Assembly (NCBI GenBank): GCA_946407715.1
Contig: CAMJPH010000101.1
Coordinates: forward strand, 1-6,188
Length of the DNA: 6,188 nt
Direction: 5' to 3'
DNA from: an uncultured Bacteroidales bacterium
GTDB taxonomy: Bacteria > Bacteroidota > Bacteroidia > Bacteroidales > WCHB1-69
The notes under the pieces were generated by a model. The model did no database searches, was not told the origin of the DNA, and was given only the letters and a program-made list of their open reading frames with translations. The position numbers and the translations under genes were made by a program. Shown here piece after piece: positions 1-5,776 of this stretch (positions are counted from its first letter, which is position 1; every line of letters begins with the position of its first letter).

Positions 1-2
1 TT

Positions 3-128
3 TTCTCGAAACAATTAAAGAAACACATCAGCCACAAATGTCCGGAAGTGGCTGTATTAAGCGCGTTTCCTGTTTACGTTTTGGATTATTACGGGATTGA
101 GGGGGTGAAGAAGAAATTGGAGGAATAG
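3..128 (+). CDS. C-terminal end of an unrecognised protein (5' truncated by window edge)
   Basis: An open frame runs from the left edge to a TAG at 126-128 and gives 41 residues. The composition looks like real protein: a Lys-rich start, a hydrophobic middle (EVAVLSAFPVYVLDYYG) and a charged helical end (GVKKKLEE). The other two plus frames close early. I do not recognise the family from so short a tail and assign no function. The gene converges on the amidohydrolase, with 26 nt between the two stop codons, so the genes are independently transcribed and meet tail to tail. Confidence 0.5.
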   Translation, partial: FSKQLKKHISHKCPEVAVLSAFPVYVLDYYGIEGVKKKLEE

Positions 129-134
129 TGATTT

Positions 135-159
135 GTTGAAAAACTTTTCCTGCTTCAAC
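135..159. terminator. possible weak bidirectional hairpin between convergent genes
   Basis: GTTGAA (135-140) is the inverted complement of TTCAAC (154-159), giving a 6-bp stem with a 13-nt loop. The loop holds an A run and a T run. It lies where the plus-strand partial gene and the minus-strand amidohydrolase meet, and the right arm includes the amidohydrolase stop codon. The stem is short and AT-rich, so this is a tentative call. Confidence 0.2.
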
Positions 160-1480
160 GTCCTATCATCTCCATCCCCACCATCGGCTTGGTGTCGATC
201 AGTTTCAGCGACTTCACCATTTGGGCGGTGCCTTCCTTGTACTTTTTGAAATGGGCGGTTTGGAGGTGGCTCTGGTAAGCCTCTTTGTCGGCGTAGATTT
301 CGAGGATGTAGATTTTGCAGGGGTCTTCCTTCGTCTGCATCGAAAATAATGTCAGCACGCCGGGCTCCACCTTCACTGAGGTCACCCCGACTTCCTTGGC
401 GTAAGTCAGATACTCTTCCAGATACTCCGGCACCACCTCGATTTCGGCGAGGCGGACGATGCGCTCGCCGTATTGCCGCAGGGGCACATTCTCACCGAAC
501 AGCCGACGGGCATTGTCGGTGAAGATGTCCTGTGGGTTCAGTCCGTGCGAGGCGAGACGCTCCTCCAAGGCCTGCTTGCCGCTGATGAGCACCGGCTCGG
601 CCACATACGGGTAGTCGCTGCCATAGAGGATATGGTCGGGCGTGGTGATGGTGAGGAGCGCGTTGAGGACGTCATCGGTGGGCGCACCGGCCAGGTCGTA
701 GTAGAGTCGCGAGAGGTTGGCATCGATATCCACGGGCTGCATGATGCCCTGTTTCACCATCACGGGCAGCAGTGAGCGGAAACGCGGCAGGGCGTTGGGC
801 AGAAACGAACCGCAGTGCGGCACCACCACCTTCAGGTTGGGATAGCGCACCAACACGTTGTGGGCCACCATGTTGAGCACCGCACGTGAGGTCTCGGCCA
901 AGTATTCGTAGCTCGCCAACGGCACATCGGCAATGAGCTGAGAGTTCACCGCCGAGGGTTTGTGCGGATGCAGGATGATGACGGCATTTTGCGCATCGAG
1001 GTAGGCCATCAGGGTGTCCAAGGCGGGGTCACCGAGGTACTGTCCGTAGCTGTTGGTGGCCAACTTGATGCCGTCGGCTCCCAACACCTCCAAGGCATAG
1101 CGTGCCTCTTCCAAAGCGTGCGGCACATCAGGCAGGGGCAGTGCGGCGCAGAACATAAAACGCCCTGGATAGCGGGCCTTCAGCGCGGCGCACTCTTCGT
1201 TGTATTTTCGGCACACTTTTGCCGATGCCTCCGCATCGCCGAAGAAGGGCTGCGGCGCGGGCATCGTCAGCACCGAATTCTGGATACCGGCCTTGTCCAT
1301 GAAGGCGATGTGCTTCTCCACGTCCCAGCCCGGGATGGGGAACCCTTCGTCCATCTCGGCGCCGTTGGCCTTGATGTAGTCAAGGTAACCCTGTGTGATG
1401 GCGTGGCTGTGGAGGTCGATCTGAGCGGAGACGTGCGCCATAAGCAATGTCATAAAGCTGATTATCAGTATTTTCCTCAT
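155..1480 (-). CDS. exported amidohydrolase (ACMSD-like, Amidohydro_2) fused to a C-terminal ABM/YgiN-like monooxygenase domain
   Basis: The protein has 441 aa. Residues 1-20 look like a signal peptide (MRK, a hydrophobic core, then AHVSAQ), so it is probably periplasmic. Residues 21-335 form an Amidohydrolase-2 metal-dependent TIM barrel. The expected metal and catalytic residues are visible: HSH (His24/His26), HPH (171-173), His222 in PHCG and Asp289 in LYGSDYPY. ACMSD-type decarboxylases and related hydrolases share this set, but the substrate cannot be read from sequence. Residues ~339-441 resemble an antibiotic-biosynthesis-monooxygenase (ABM) dimeric alpha+beta barrel like YgiN, with an EVVPEYLEEYL start and a HLQTAHFKKY segment. 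The ATG at 1480 was chosen because it starts the signal peptide and follows a TAnnTTTG box. The frame stays open upstream to 1735, but that stretch overlaps the reductase gene in another frame and looks non-coding. No Shine-Dalgarno is present. The family call is firm; the fused ABM domain is likely. Confidence 0.88.
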   Translation of the reverse strand: MRKILIISFMTLLMAHVSAQIDLHSHAITQGYLDYIKANGAEMDEGFPIPGWDVEKHIAFMDKAGIQNSVLTMPAPQPFFGDAEASAKVCRKYNEECAALKARYPGRFMFCAALPLPDVPHALEEARYALEVLGADGIKLATNSYGQYLGDPALDTLMAYLDAQNAVIILHPHKPSAVNSQLIADVPLASYEYLAETSRAVLNMVAHNVLVRYPNLKVVVPHCGSFLPNALPRFRSLLPVMVKQGIMQPVDIDANLSRLYYDLAGAPTDDVLNALLTITTPDHILYGSDYPYVAEPVLISGKQALEERLASHGLNPQDIFTDNARRLFGENVPLRQYGERIVRLAEIEVVPEYLEEYLTYAKEVGVTSVKVEPGVLTLFSMQTKEDPCKIYILEIYADKEAYQSHLQTAHFKKYKEGTAQMVKSLKLIDTKPMVGMEMIGR

Positions 1481-1509
1481 AGTGCGAGACACTCTCTTTT
1501 TTTTTCTTG

Positions 1510-1517
1510 CAAAAATA
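1510..1517 (-). promoter_or_regulatory. Bacteroidota-type -7 promoter box for the amidohydrolase
   Basis: The minus strand reads TATTTTTG here, matching the TAnnTTTG -7 element of the Bacteroidota primary sigma factor. It lies about 30 nt upstream of the amidohydrolase ATG and 10 nt past the stop of the reductase remnant, so the amidohydrolase can be transcribed alone. I see no clear TTG -33 element at the expected distance. Confidence 0.5.
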
Positions 1518-1526
1518 GGGATTTTT

Positions 1527-1907
1527 TTATTCCATCGTGTGTTCCCAGTCGCCGCGGGTGTCGATGCTGGTGGCGTCGGCCAAGGTTTCCAGACGGGCGA
1601 CCTCCTCGGCTGTGAGTGCGATGTCGGCTGCGGCTGCGGCTTCCACCACGTGACGCTCTTTCGTGGCGCCGACGATGGGCATAGTGCCCTTGGCGATGGC
1701 CCAGGCGATACCGATCTGCGAACAGGAAGCTCCATATTTCTCCCCGATAGCCTTCATCTCGTCGGTGAGGGCCTGCAGACGGTCGAGCACCGGGTTGTAT
1801 TTGCGTCCGCGGTCGCTATCGGCGGGCAGCGGATTGGCCGGTGAGAAACGGCCGGTCAGCGCACCCTGCTCCAGCACCATATAGGACCAGAAACGGATGT
1901 TGTTGCG
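1527..1907 (-). pseudogene. aldo/keto reductase, C-terminal fragment only
   Basis: About 126 residues up to a TAA at 1527-1529 match the end of an aldo/keto reductase. They include the segment RFWSYMVLEQGALTGRFSP, then IGIAWAIAKGTMPIVGATKERHV (the late strand/helix that binds the NADP(H) phosphate end) and the closing LTAEEVARLETLAD. Family members are usually around 300-330 aa. The N-terminal two-thirds, with the catalytic Asp/Tyr/Lys/His, is absent. Similarity stops abruptly near 1907. Beyond that point the frame runs on to an ATG at 2003 but is antisense to the AraC fragment and does not look like reductase. The remnant cannot be an active enzyme. It is 46 nt upstream of the amidohydrolase, so both may once have been one operon. 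A chimeric assembly is the main alternative. Confidence 0.75.
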
Positions 1908-2409
1908 GTGTCCCAAAGTCCCAAACCGGCCTTTGCAACCGGAGCAGGATGGGCACACCGTCAACATTGTGGTGGCGCAGTTGGCGTTGGTGCTGGAGTA
2001 CATCGCCTGTTTCTACTCCAGGCAGATGCAGGTCTCGTTCAGCCAGCATCCCGACCTGCTGCGACGCTTGGAGACGCTGTTGGACCACTACTACAAAGAG
2101 GGCAAACAACATGTGAAAGGGCTCCCCACTGTGCGCTACTGTGCGCAGGAGTTGTTCCTGTCGCCCAACTATTTCGGCGACCTCGTGAAGGAGCTGACCG
2201 GCGATTCGGCCACGGTGTTCCTGCGGCGGTTCCTGATGGCGCGGGCCAACGAGATGTTAGCCGGCGGACATACGGTGGGAGAAGTCTCCGACGCGCTCGG
2301 GTTCAGCTATCCGCAGCATTTCAGCCGTGTCTATAAGCGGCATTTCGGCGTGGCGCCAAGCCAAGCGGGCTCCCGTTTTTCCGCGTCTTCGCAACCTGAT
2401 AACAGCTGA
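1897..2409 (+). pseudogene. AraC-family transcriptional regulator, C-terminal half only
   Basis: An open frame with an ATG at 1897 encodes 170 aa, but the first ~10 codons are antisense to the reductase fragment. AraC-like sequence begins around residue 13-20. Residues ~21-75 are the helical linker typical of Bacteroidales AraC proteins (VVAQLALVLEYIACFYSRQ, then LLRRLETLLDHYY). Residues ~77-101 form the first helix-turn-helix (LPTVRYCAQELFLSPNYFGD) and ~126-150 the second (TVGEVSDALGFSYPQHFSRV), followed by the family-typical RHFGVAPSQ. The N-terminal cupin/ligand-sensing domain of roughly 120-150 aa is missing. The DNA-binding domain is whole, so if translated from 1897 it could bind DNA without ligand control. 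The TGA at 2407-2409 falls next to a second broken gene, so the tail (AGSRFSASSQPDNS) may also be altered. The gene faces away from the reductase, the normal layout of a divergent regulator and its target. Confidence 0.75.
1910..1925. repeat. perfect tandem 8-mer at the reductase/regulator junction
   Basis: GTCCCAAA occurs twice in immediate succession (1910-1917 and 1918-1925). It fills the short gap between the last position that looks like aldo/keto reductase (about 1907) and the first that looks like AraC regulator (about 1926). It is best read as the footprint of the event that joined the two fragments. Confidence 0.7.
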
Positions 2410-2414
2410 TTCGG

Positions 2415-2531
2415 CTATACGGCGGGCGGCGGCACTTTGTGCCCTTGTTTCGCCAAGGCCACGGCCGTGTCATATCCGATACCGCTGCTTGCCCCGGTCA
2501 GGAGAATGATCTGGTTGTTTCTGTTCATCAT
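2415..2531 (-). pseudogene. short-chain dehydrogenase/reductase, N-terminal fragment with frameshift
   Basis: Two ATGs in tandem (2531 and 2528) open a 38-codon frame beginning MMNRNNQIILLTGASSGIG. TGASSGIG is the glycine-rich NAD(P)-binding motif of classical SDR enzymes, and DTAVALAKQGHKV is the usual following helix and strand. After HKV the frame reads PPPAV and stops at TAG (2415-2417). One frame over, the same bases read AARRIA, the usual SDR continuation (V-Y/x-A-A-R-R), which points to a small indel near 2433. Even in that frame the SDR likeness ends by ~2412, where the AraC gene ends. About 200 residues, including the catalytic Tyr-x-x-x-Lys, are missing. The piece is too short to be an enzyme. 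It keeps its own upstream promoter-like box. Confidence 0.75.
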
Positions 2532-2550
2532 CGTATTCTTTGTTAGGCTA

Positions 2551-2568
2551 TTGAATTCACAAAGATAA
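2551..2568. repeat. left copy of an 18-nt direct repeat flanking the RecQ-DprA module
   Basis: TTGAATTCACAAAGATAA here matches TTCAATTCGCAAAGATAA at 5759-5776 at 16 of 18 positions, in the same orientation. The left copy covers the last codons and stop of the dprA-like gene, and the right copy lies just upstream of the recQ-like start. Together they enclose the AT-rich pair almost exactly. Each copy also contains a TAnnTTTG promoter box on the minus strand, so shared promoter consensus explains part of the identity. Confidence 0.55.
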
Positions 2569-3711
2569 AGTCAATTGCTCAGATTGTTTTTTGACCTTCA
2601 ACGAATATTTATTGGTCTTTCCAATTTTATGAATCTGAATTCCATCTATCTTTGATAGATGTTGCGATAGCTTTTGGGTGCTAAAGTCTGAAAGATGCAA
2701 TATCTCAATGATTTGTTTTGAAGAATACTCTCCTTTATTTAGTAAATCAACGATTTGTTTGTCAACGGAGGTGGTTTGGTATGATGCCGTTGGTTCTGCC
2801 ACTACATGACAGGATTGTTCCTGCAATACGTATTCTGTCGTTTTATGTATGAGATTACCTTCTATGTCAGTGGCTTTGGCTCCCATTTCTATTAACGTCA
2901 TATTGGCGCATTTTTCGTTTTTCTCAGGCATACGTACAAAAACGGTCCTTCCCCTTTTTAAACCGTCAGTTACTCCGCTCCATGTGCCGCCCTTGTCGTC
3001 GGACTGGGCCGCATATATTTCATCCGCGAGACCATAGATAATGGAATTTCTTGCCATCGCCAAGTCAACGCTCCACGGTGATTTGGGGTGGAAAACGCTC
3101 AGCACCAAAACAGTTCCTTCTATAATCTGTTTGTAGTATTTTTTCATTCCACTGGCAAAAGTTGTAATACCCTGAGGCAAAACGATGATGCTTTGTCCCT
3201 TGTAATTCAGTGCGGAGTCAAGAGCCTGCTTGTCAACGCCTTTGGCGAAGCCACTTACCACTACTTTGTGCTCAGAGGAAGCCTTTTTTGCCACATTGTC
3301 CGTAAATAGCAAAGATTTGTCGTTGGCATTTCTGGAGCCGACAATCGCAATAGCGTTTTGCTTTAGAAGTTGTTTGTTGCCTTTGGTATAAAGAATAATC
3401 GGCGTATTGTATTTTAGGTTAGCTTTTAGCGTTGGTGAATATTCTTGCGATGTTATCGGAATGATGCTATAACCTTGATTTAAAAGTTCTTCGACCAAAA
3501 AAGCATAGTTTGCCAATTCCTTCTTAGTTTGCAATAACAATTCTTGCTCTTCGTGCTTCAGTTCCATTCCTAAGAAATTCTCTGATTCAAAGAAATCTGC
3601 GATAGTTTTACCAAGATTGAAGCAATAGACAATGATTTCGTTTTTTCGTTTTGTCCAAATTTTAGGAGTGTGCGTCAAGGCAACCCAATATGTCAATTCG
3701 TTTTCCATCAT
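2557..3711 (-). CDS. dprA: DprA/Smf-family protein (ShosA-like accessory paralogue?)
   Basis: The protein has 384 aa and a full DprA layout. Residues 1-80 are a helical N-terminal region. The Rossmann-type DprA core runs from ~90 to 290, with the lead-in YSPTLKANLKYNTPIILYTKG, then AIVGSRN (122-128), VVSGFAKGVDKQA (151-163), IIVLPQGI (175-182), ARNSIIYGLAD (220-230) and GGTW (241-244). Residues ~315-371 look like a winged helix. DprA proteins bind single-stranded DNA and load RecA during transformation, and relatives occur in defence loci. It departs from housekeeping DprA: the usual Ala-His after GxD is replaced (DKQALDSAL), and the S-G-S-L segment reads GGTW. That suggests an accessory branch like ShosA rather than the competence protein. 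The ATG overlaps the recQ stop by 4 nt (ATGA), and a strong Shine-Dalgarno precedes it, so it is the second, translationally coupled gene of a two-gene operon. An in-frame ATG follows immediately at 3708. Base composition is AT-rich, unlike the left flank. Confidence 0.88.
   Translation of the reverse strand: MMENELTYWVALTHTPKIWTKRKNEIIVYCFNLGKTIADFFESENFLGMELKHEEQELLLQTKKELANYAFLVEELLNQGYSIIPITSQEYSPTLKANLKYNTPIILYTKGNKQLLKQNAIAIVGSRNANDKSLLFTDNVAKKASSEHKVVVSGFAKGVDKQALDSALNYKGQSIIVLPQGITTFASGMKKYYKQIIEGTVLVLSVFHPKSPWSVDLAMARNSIIYGLADEIYAAQSDDKGGTWSGVTDGLKRGRTVFVRMPEKNEKCANMTLIEMGAKATDIEGNLIHKTTEYVLQEQSCHVVAEPTASYQTTSVDKQIVDLLNKGEYSSKQIIEILHLSDFSTQKLSQHLSKIDGIQIHKIGKTNKYSLKVKKQSEQLTLSL
2560..2567 (-). 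promoter_or_regulatory. -7 promoter box upstream of the SDR remnant
   Basis: TATCTTTG on the minus strand fits TAnnTTTG and lies 28 nt upstream of the SDR ATG at 2531. It overlaps the final codons of the dprA-like gene (TTA TCT TTG TGA). It is probably the original promoter of the now broken dehydrogenase. No good -33 TTG is seen, since the upstream DNA is dprA coding sequence. Confidence 0.4.
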
Positions 3712-5744
3712 ATATCACCTCCTACGGTTTTTGCAATGGCTATTGGAACTATGATTTCCGCCCCCATTGTTGTTAATAATTTCCCAATTTCTTTTATCGT
3801 GGCTCCACTGTCAAAGATGTCATCTAACAAAATGATTTTCTTTCCATTGATTTCTTCTGGCGACAAATACGAGAACGCATCTTTGACATTCTCTTGTTTT
3901 AAATAGCTGTTTTGAAATACTTTTTGTTCGCTTGTCTGTCTGATTTTTACAAGTTTATGCGAGACAGGCACTTTGATGACAGAAGCAAACTTTACAGCAA
4001 AATTCTTGACAAGGTCGCCCGAATGGGTTGGGGGAACGTACAACACCATGTCGAATTTTGAGTTGCCAAAAGTCTTGAAGAAAGCCTTTAATGTGAGACG
4101 CAACAGGAAATCAGGGAAGTCGCCGCCGTTTTCATATTTTGAGCGATGCAGAGCACTCCCAACATTCGAAACGCCATAGTACGATGCGGCAACTCCGTTT
4201 ACAATGTTGCTGCCTCTTGATTTCACTTCCAAATCGGGGAAGTATGTTTCTCTAAAAAGGATTAGTTTCTTTTCCCACTCATCAGTTAATGCCACAGTCA
4301 GCTTGTCTAAATTGGTGTTGTCGCAATTGGAATAGTTAATGTTGTTGTCATCATCCAAAAATTCGCACAAGTACTGCATTCGCGGTTGGGATGTATTGAC
4401 ATACCCCACCATGGCATCCAATTCCTTGAGTTTGAGTATTCTAAGATCCTCAAAAGATTGTGTGTCTAACTCTTTGGCACCGAATTGGTATTCTAAAACT
4501 TTCCTTTTACCATCCACCACTTCTTTGGCTATTCCTTGATCTATCAAATCTGCCTTGATGACCCTTATTTGAGTCTGTTTTAAATTCGTGGCCTTCATCA
4601 AGCCTCTTTCACTGAGTGGTTCTTGCCTCAAAGCATCGATGGCTTTTAAATACTTTTCCTTCGAAGGTCTTGCCCCATCAATAAAGGCTTTGGGTAACTT
4701 ATAGTCTTCTTCGATGCCGTTTTTATCCTTTTGCTCGTTATAAAATAGAATAATTGTGGTTGGCTTGTCATCTCTTCCGGCACGACCGATTTCCTGATAA
4801 TAATGGATGGGGGAAGCGGGAATCTGTGTGTGGATAATGAATCGGATGTCCGGCTTGTCGATACCCATTCCCAGTGCATTGGTGGAAACAACGCATTTGT
4901 ATCTGTTGTGCATCAATCCGTTTTCAATGTCTTTACGGGTATCCGCATCATGTCCCGCATTGTAATTGATTGCATTTATATTGTTGTAGGCCAACCATTT
5001 TGCATAAATCTCAGTGTTGACTCTGGTTCCCGTATAAATCAATCCCGTCCCGTCGATTTGATGGAGGTTCTGGGCCAGCCAAACCAATTTTTCGTCTTCT
5101 GAATGGACTTTTATCACATACAATCTGAAATTATCGCGGACAAGTTGGCCTCTGATTGTGGTCAACCGTCCTCCAATCTGATGTTCGATGTCGCTTTGAA
5201 CCCGATTGGTTGCGGTTGCAGTAGTAGCCAGTACTGGCAGACTTTGAGGAAGCAACTTTACCAAATTGATGATACGGCGGAAGGCTGGGCGGAAATCGTG
5301 TCCCCAAACCGATATGGTATGGGCTTCGTCAATTACAACCATAGACAAGTTCATCTTTCTGGTCGCTTCAATCCATTCTGCATTTTCCTGGCGTTCTGGG
5401 GCGATGTAAAGAATTTTGACTTTGCCGTCAAGCGCGTCTTGTATAGTGGCAGAGTTTTCCTCCACTGTTTGTTCTGAATTGATGTATCTTGCAGGAATGC
5501 CCTTTTTGTTCAATGCTTTTACCTGGTCTCTCATCAGGGCTATCAGAGGAGAGAAGATGACCGTAATGCCATCGAATTGGGTGGCTGGAAACTGGTAGCA
5601 TAGTGATTTACCAAAGCCCGTGCGTTGAATCATCAAAATGCGTTCGCCGTTGAGAATTCGTCGAATAGCCTCCCATTGTTCGTCGTAGAAATGGTCTATG
5701 CCGAATATCCTTTTCAGTTCTATTTCAGCATTTTCTCTGTTCAT
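3708..5744 (-). CDS. recQ: RecQ-family DNA helicase with C-terminal ComF-like phosphoribosyltransferase domain
   Basis: The protein has 678 aa. Residues ~10-340 are the two RecA-like domains of a RecQ 3'-5' helicase: Walker A RTGFGKS (41-47), SPLIALMRDQ (65-74), DEAH (139-142) followed by the aromatic-rich loop ISVWGHDFRP, ATTATA (173-178), VVSTNALGMGIDKPD (285-299) and the arginine-finger motif QEIGRAGRD (317-325). Residues ~360-480 match a RecQ C-terminal winged-helix/zinc region, but the zinc knuckle keeps only Cys460 and Cys474 (YSNCDNT instead of CGNCDNC). No HRDC domain follows. Residues ~565-678 are a type I phosphoribosyltransferase like ComF, with VPPTHSGDLVKNFA, TSEQKVFQNSYLKQENVKDAF and the PRPP-binding ILLDDIFDSGAT (638-649). 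Such RecQ-PRTase fusions are known, but their role is poorly defined. It is the first gene of an operon with the dprA-like gene. The start at 5744 follows a short A-rich leader. The housekeeping RecQ is presumably elsewhere. Confidence 0.9.
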   Translation of the reverse strand: MNRENAEIELKRIFGIDHFYDEQWEAIRRILNGERILMIQRTGFGKSLCYQFPATQFDGITVIFSPLIALMRDQVKALNKKGIPARYINSEQTVEENSATIQDALDGKVKILYIAPERQENAEWIEATRKMNLSMVVIDEAHTISVWGHDFRPAFRRIINLVKLLPQSLPVLATTATATNRVQSDIEHQIGGRLTTIRGQLVRDNFRLYVIKVHSEDEKLVWLAQNLHQIDGTGLIYTGTRVNTEIYAKWLAYNNINAINYNAGHDADTRKDIENGLMHNRYKCVVSTNALGMGIDKPDIRFIIHTQIPASPIHYYQEIGRAGRDDKPTTIILFYNEQKDKNGIEEDYKLPKAFIDGARPSKEKYLKAIDALRQEPLSERGLMKATNLKQTQIRVIKADLIDQGIAKEVVDGKRKVLEYQFGAKELDTQSFEDLRILKLKELDAMVGYVNTSQPRMQYLCEFLDDDNNINYSNCDNTNLDKLTVALTDEWEKKLILFRETYFPDLEVKSRGSNIVNGVAASYYGVSNVGSALHRSKYENGGDFPDFLLRLTLKAFFKTFGNSKFDMVLYVPPTHSGDLVKNFAVKFASVIKVPVSHKLVKIRQTSEQKVFQNSYLKQENVKDAFSYLSPEEINGKKIILLDDIFDSGATIKEIGKLLTTMGAEIIVPIAIAKTVGGDI
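3714..3723 (-). promoter_or_regulatory. near-perfect Shine-Dalgarno for the dprA-like gene, inside the recQ 3' end
   Basis: The minus strand reads AGGAGGTGAT, a 10-nt match to the 16S anti-Shine-Dalgarno, ending 2 nt before the ATG at 3711 (6 nt from AGGAGG to ATG). It is read as part of the codons for VGGDI, the last residues of the RecQ-like protein. It supports the ATG at 3711 (or the adjacent one at 3708) as start. No comparable site precedes recQ or the amidohydrolase. Confidence 0.7.
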
Positions 5745-5758
5745 CAGAATATGTTCTT

Positions 5759-5776
5759 TTCAATTCGCAAAGATAA
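5759..5776. repeat. right copy of the 18-nt direct repeat flanking the RecQ-DprA module
   Basis: TTCAATTCGCAAAGATAA is the partner of the copy at 2551-2568 (16/18 identical, mismatches at positions 3 and 9). It lies between the recQ start and the GC-rich GNAT gene and contains the operon's -7 box. The distance between copies is 3208 nt. Confidence 0.55.
5768..5775 (-). promoter_or_regulatory. -7 promoter box of the recQ-dprA operon
   Basis: TATCTTTG followed by C on the minus strand is a full match to the Bacteroidota TAnnTTTG element. The G is 24 nt upstream of the recQ ATG, giving a short leader of under 20 nt. The spacer upstream is an A-rich tract. A canonical TTG -33 is not evident (CTG is nearest). 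It is the only promoter-like site in the 87-nt gap after the GNAT gene and probably drives both genes. Confidence 0.55.

Noticed and set aside
1498..1529. A/T homopolymer runs near 1498-1528, considered as an intrinsic terminator of the reductase remnant
   Set aside because: No GC-rich stem precedes them, and the TATTTTTG promoter box lies inside the same stretch.
962..1615. A 217-codon plus-strand open frame opposite the amidohydrolase
   Set aside because: It is an antisense shadow in GC-rich DNA, with no recognisable motif, and it overlaps a well-supported gene.
1481..1735. An 85-residue in-frame extension upstream of the amidohydrolase ATG
   Set aside because: It overlaps the aldo/keto reductase fragment in another frame, is Pro/Ser/Arg-rich low-information sequence, and precedes a clear signal peptide and promoter box at the internal ATG.
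1908..2336. Other open frames across the AraC fragment on both strands
   Set aside because: They are Ala/Gly/Arg-rich shadows, while the frame at 1897-2409 has clear helix-turn-helix motifs.
5103..5477. A 124-codon plus-strand frame opposite recQ
   Set aside because: It is antisense to the conserved helicase motifs and has no family features of its own.
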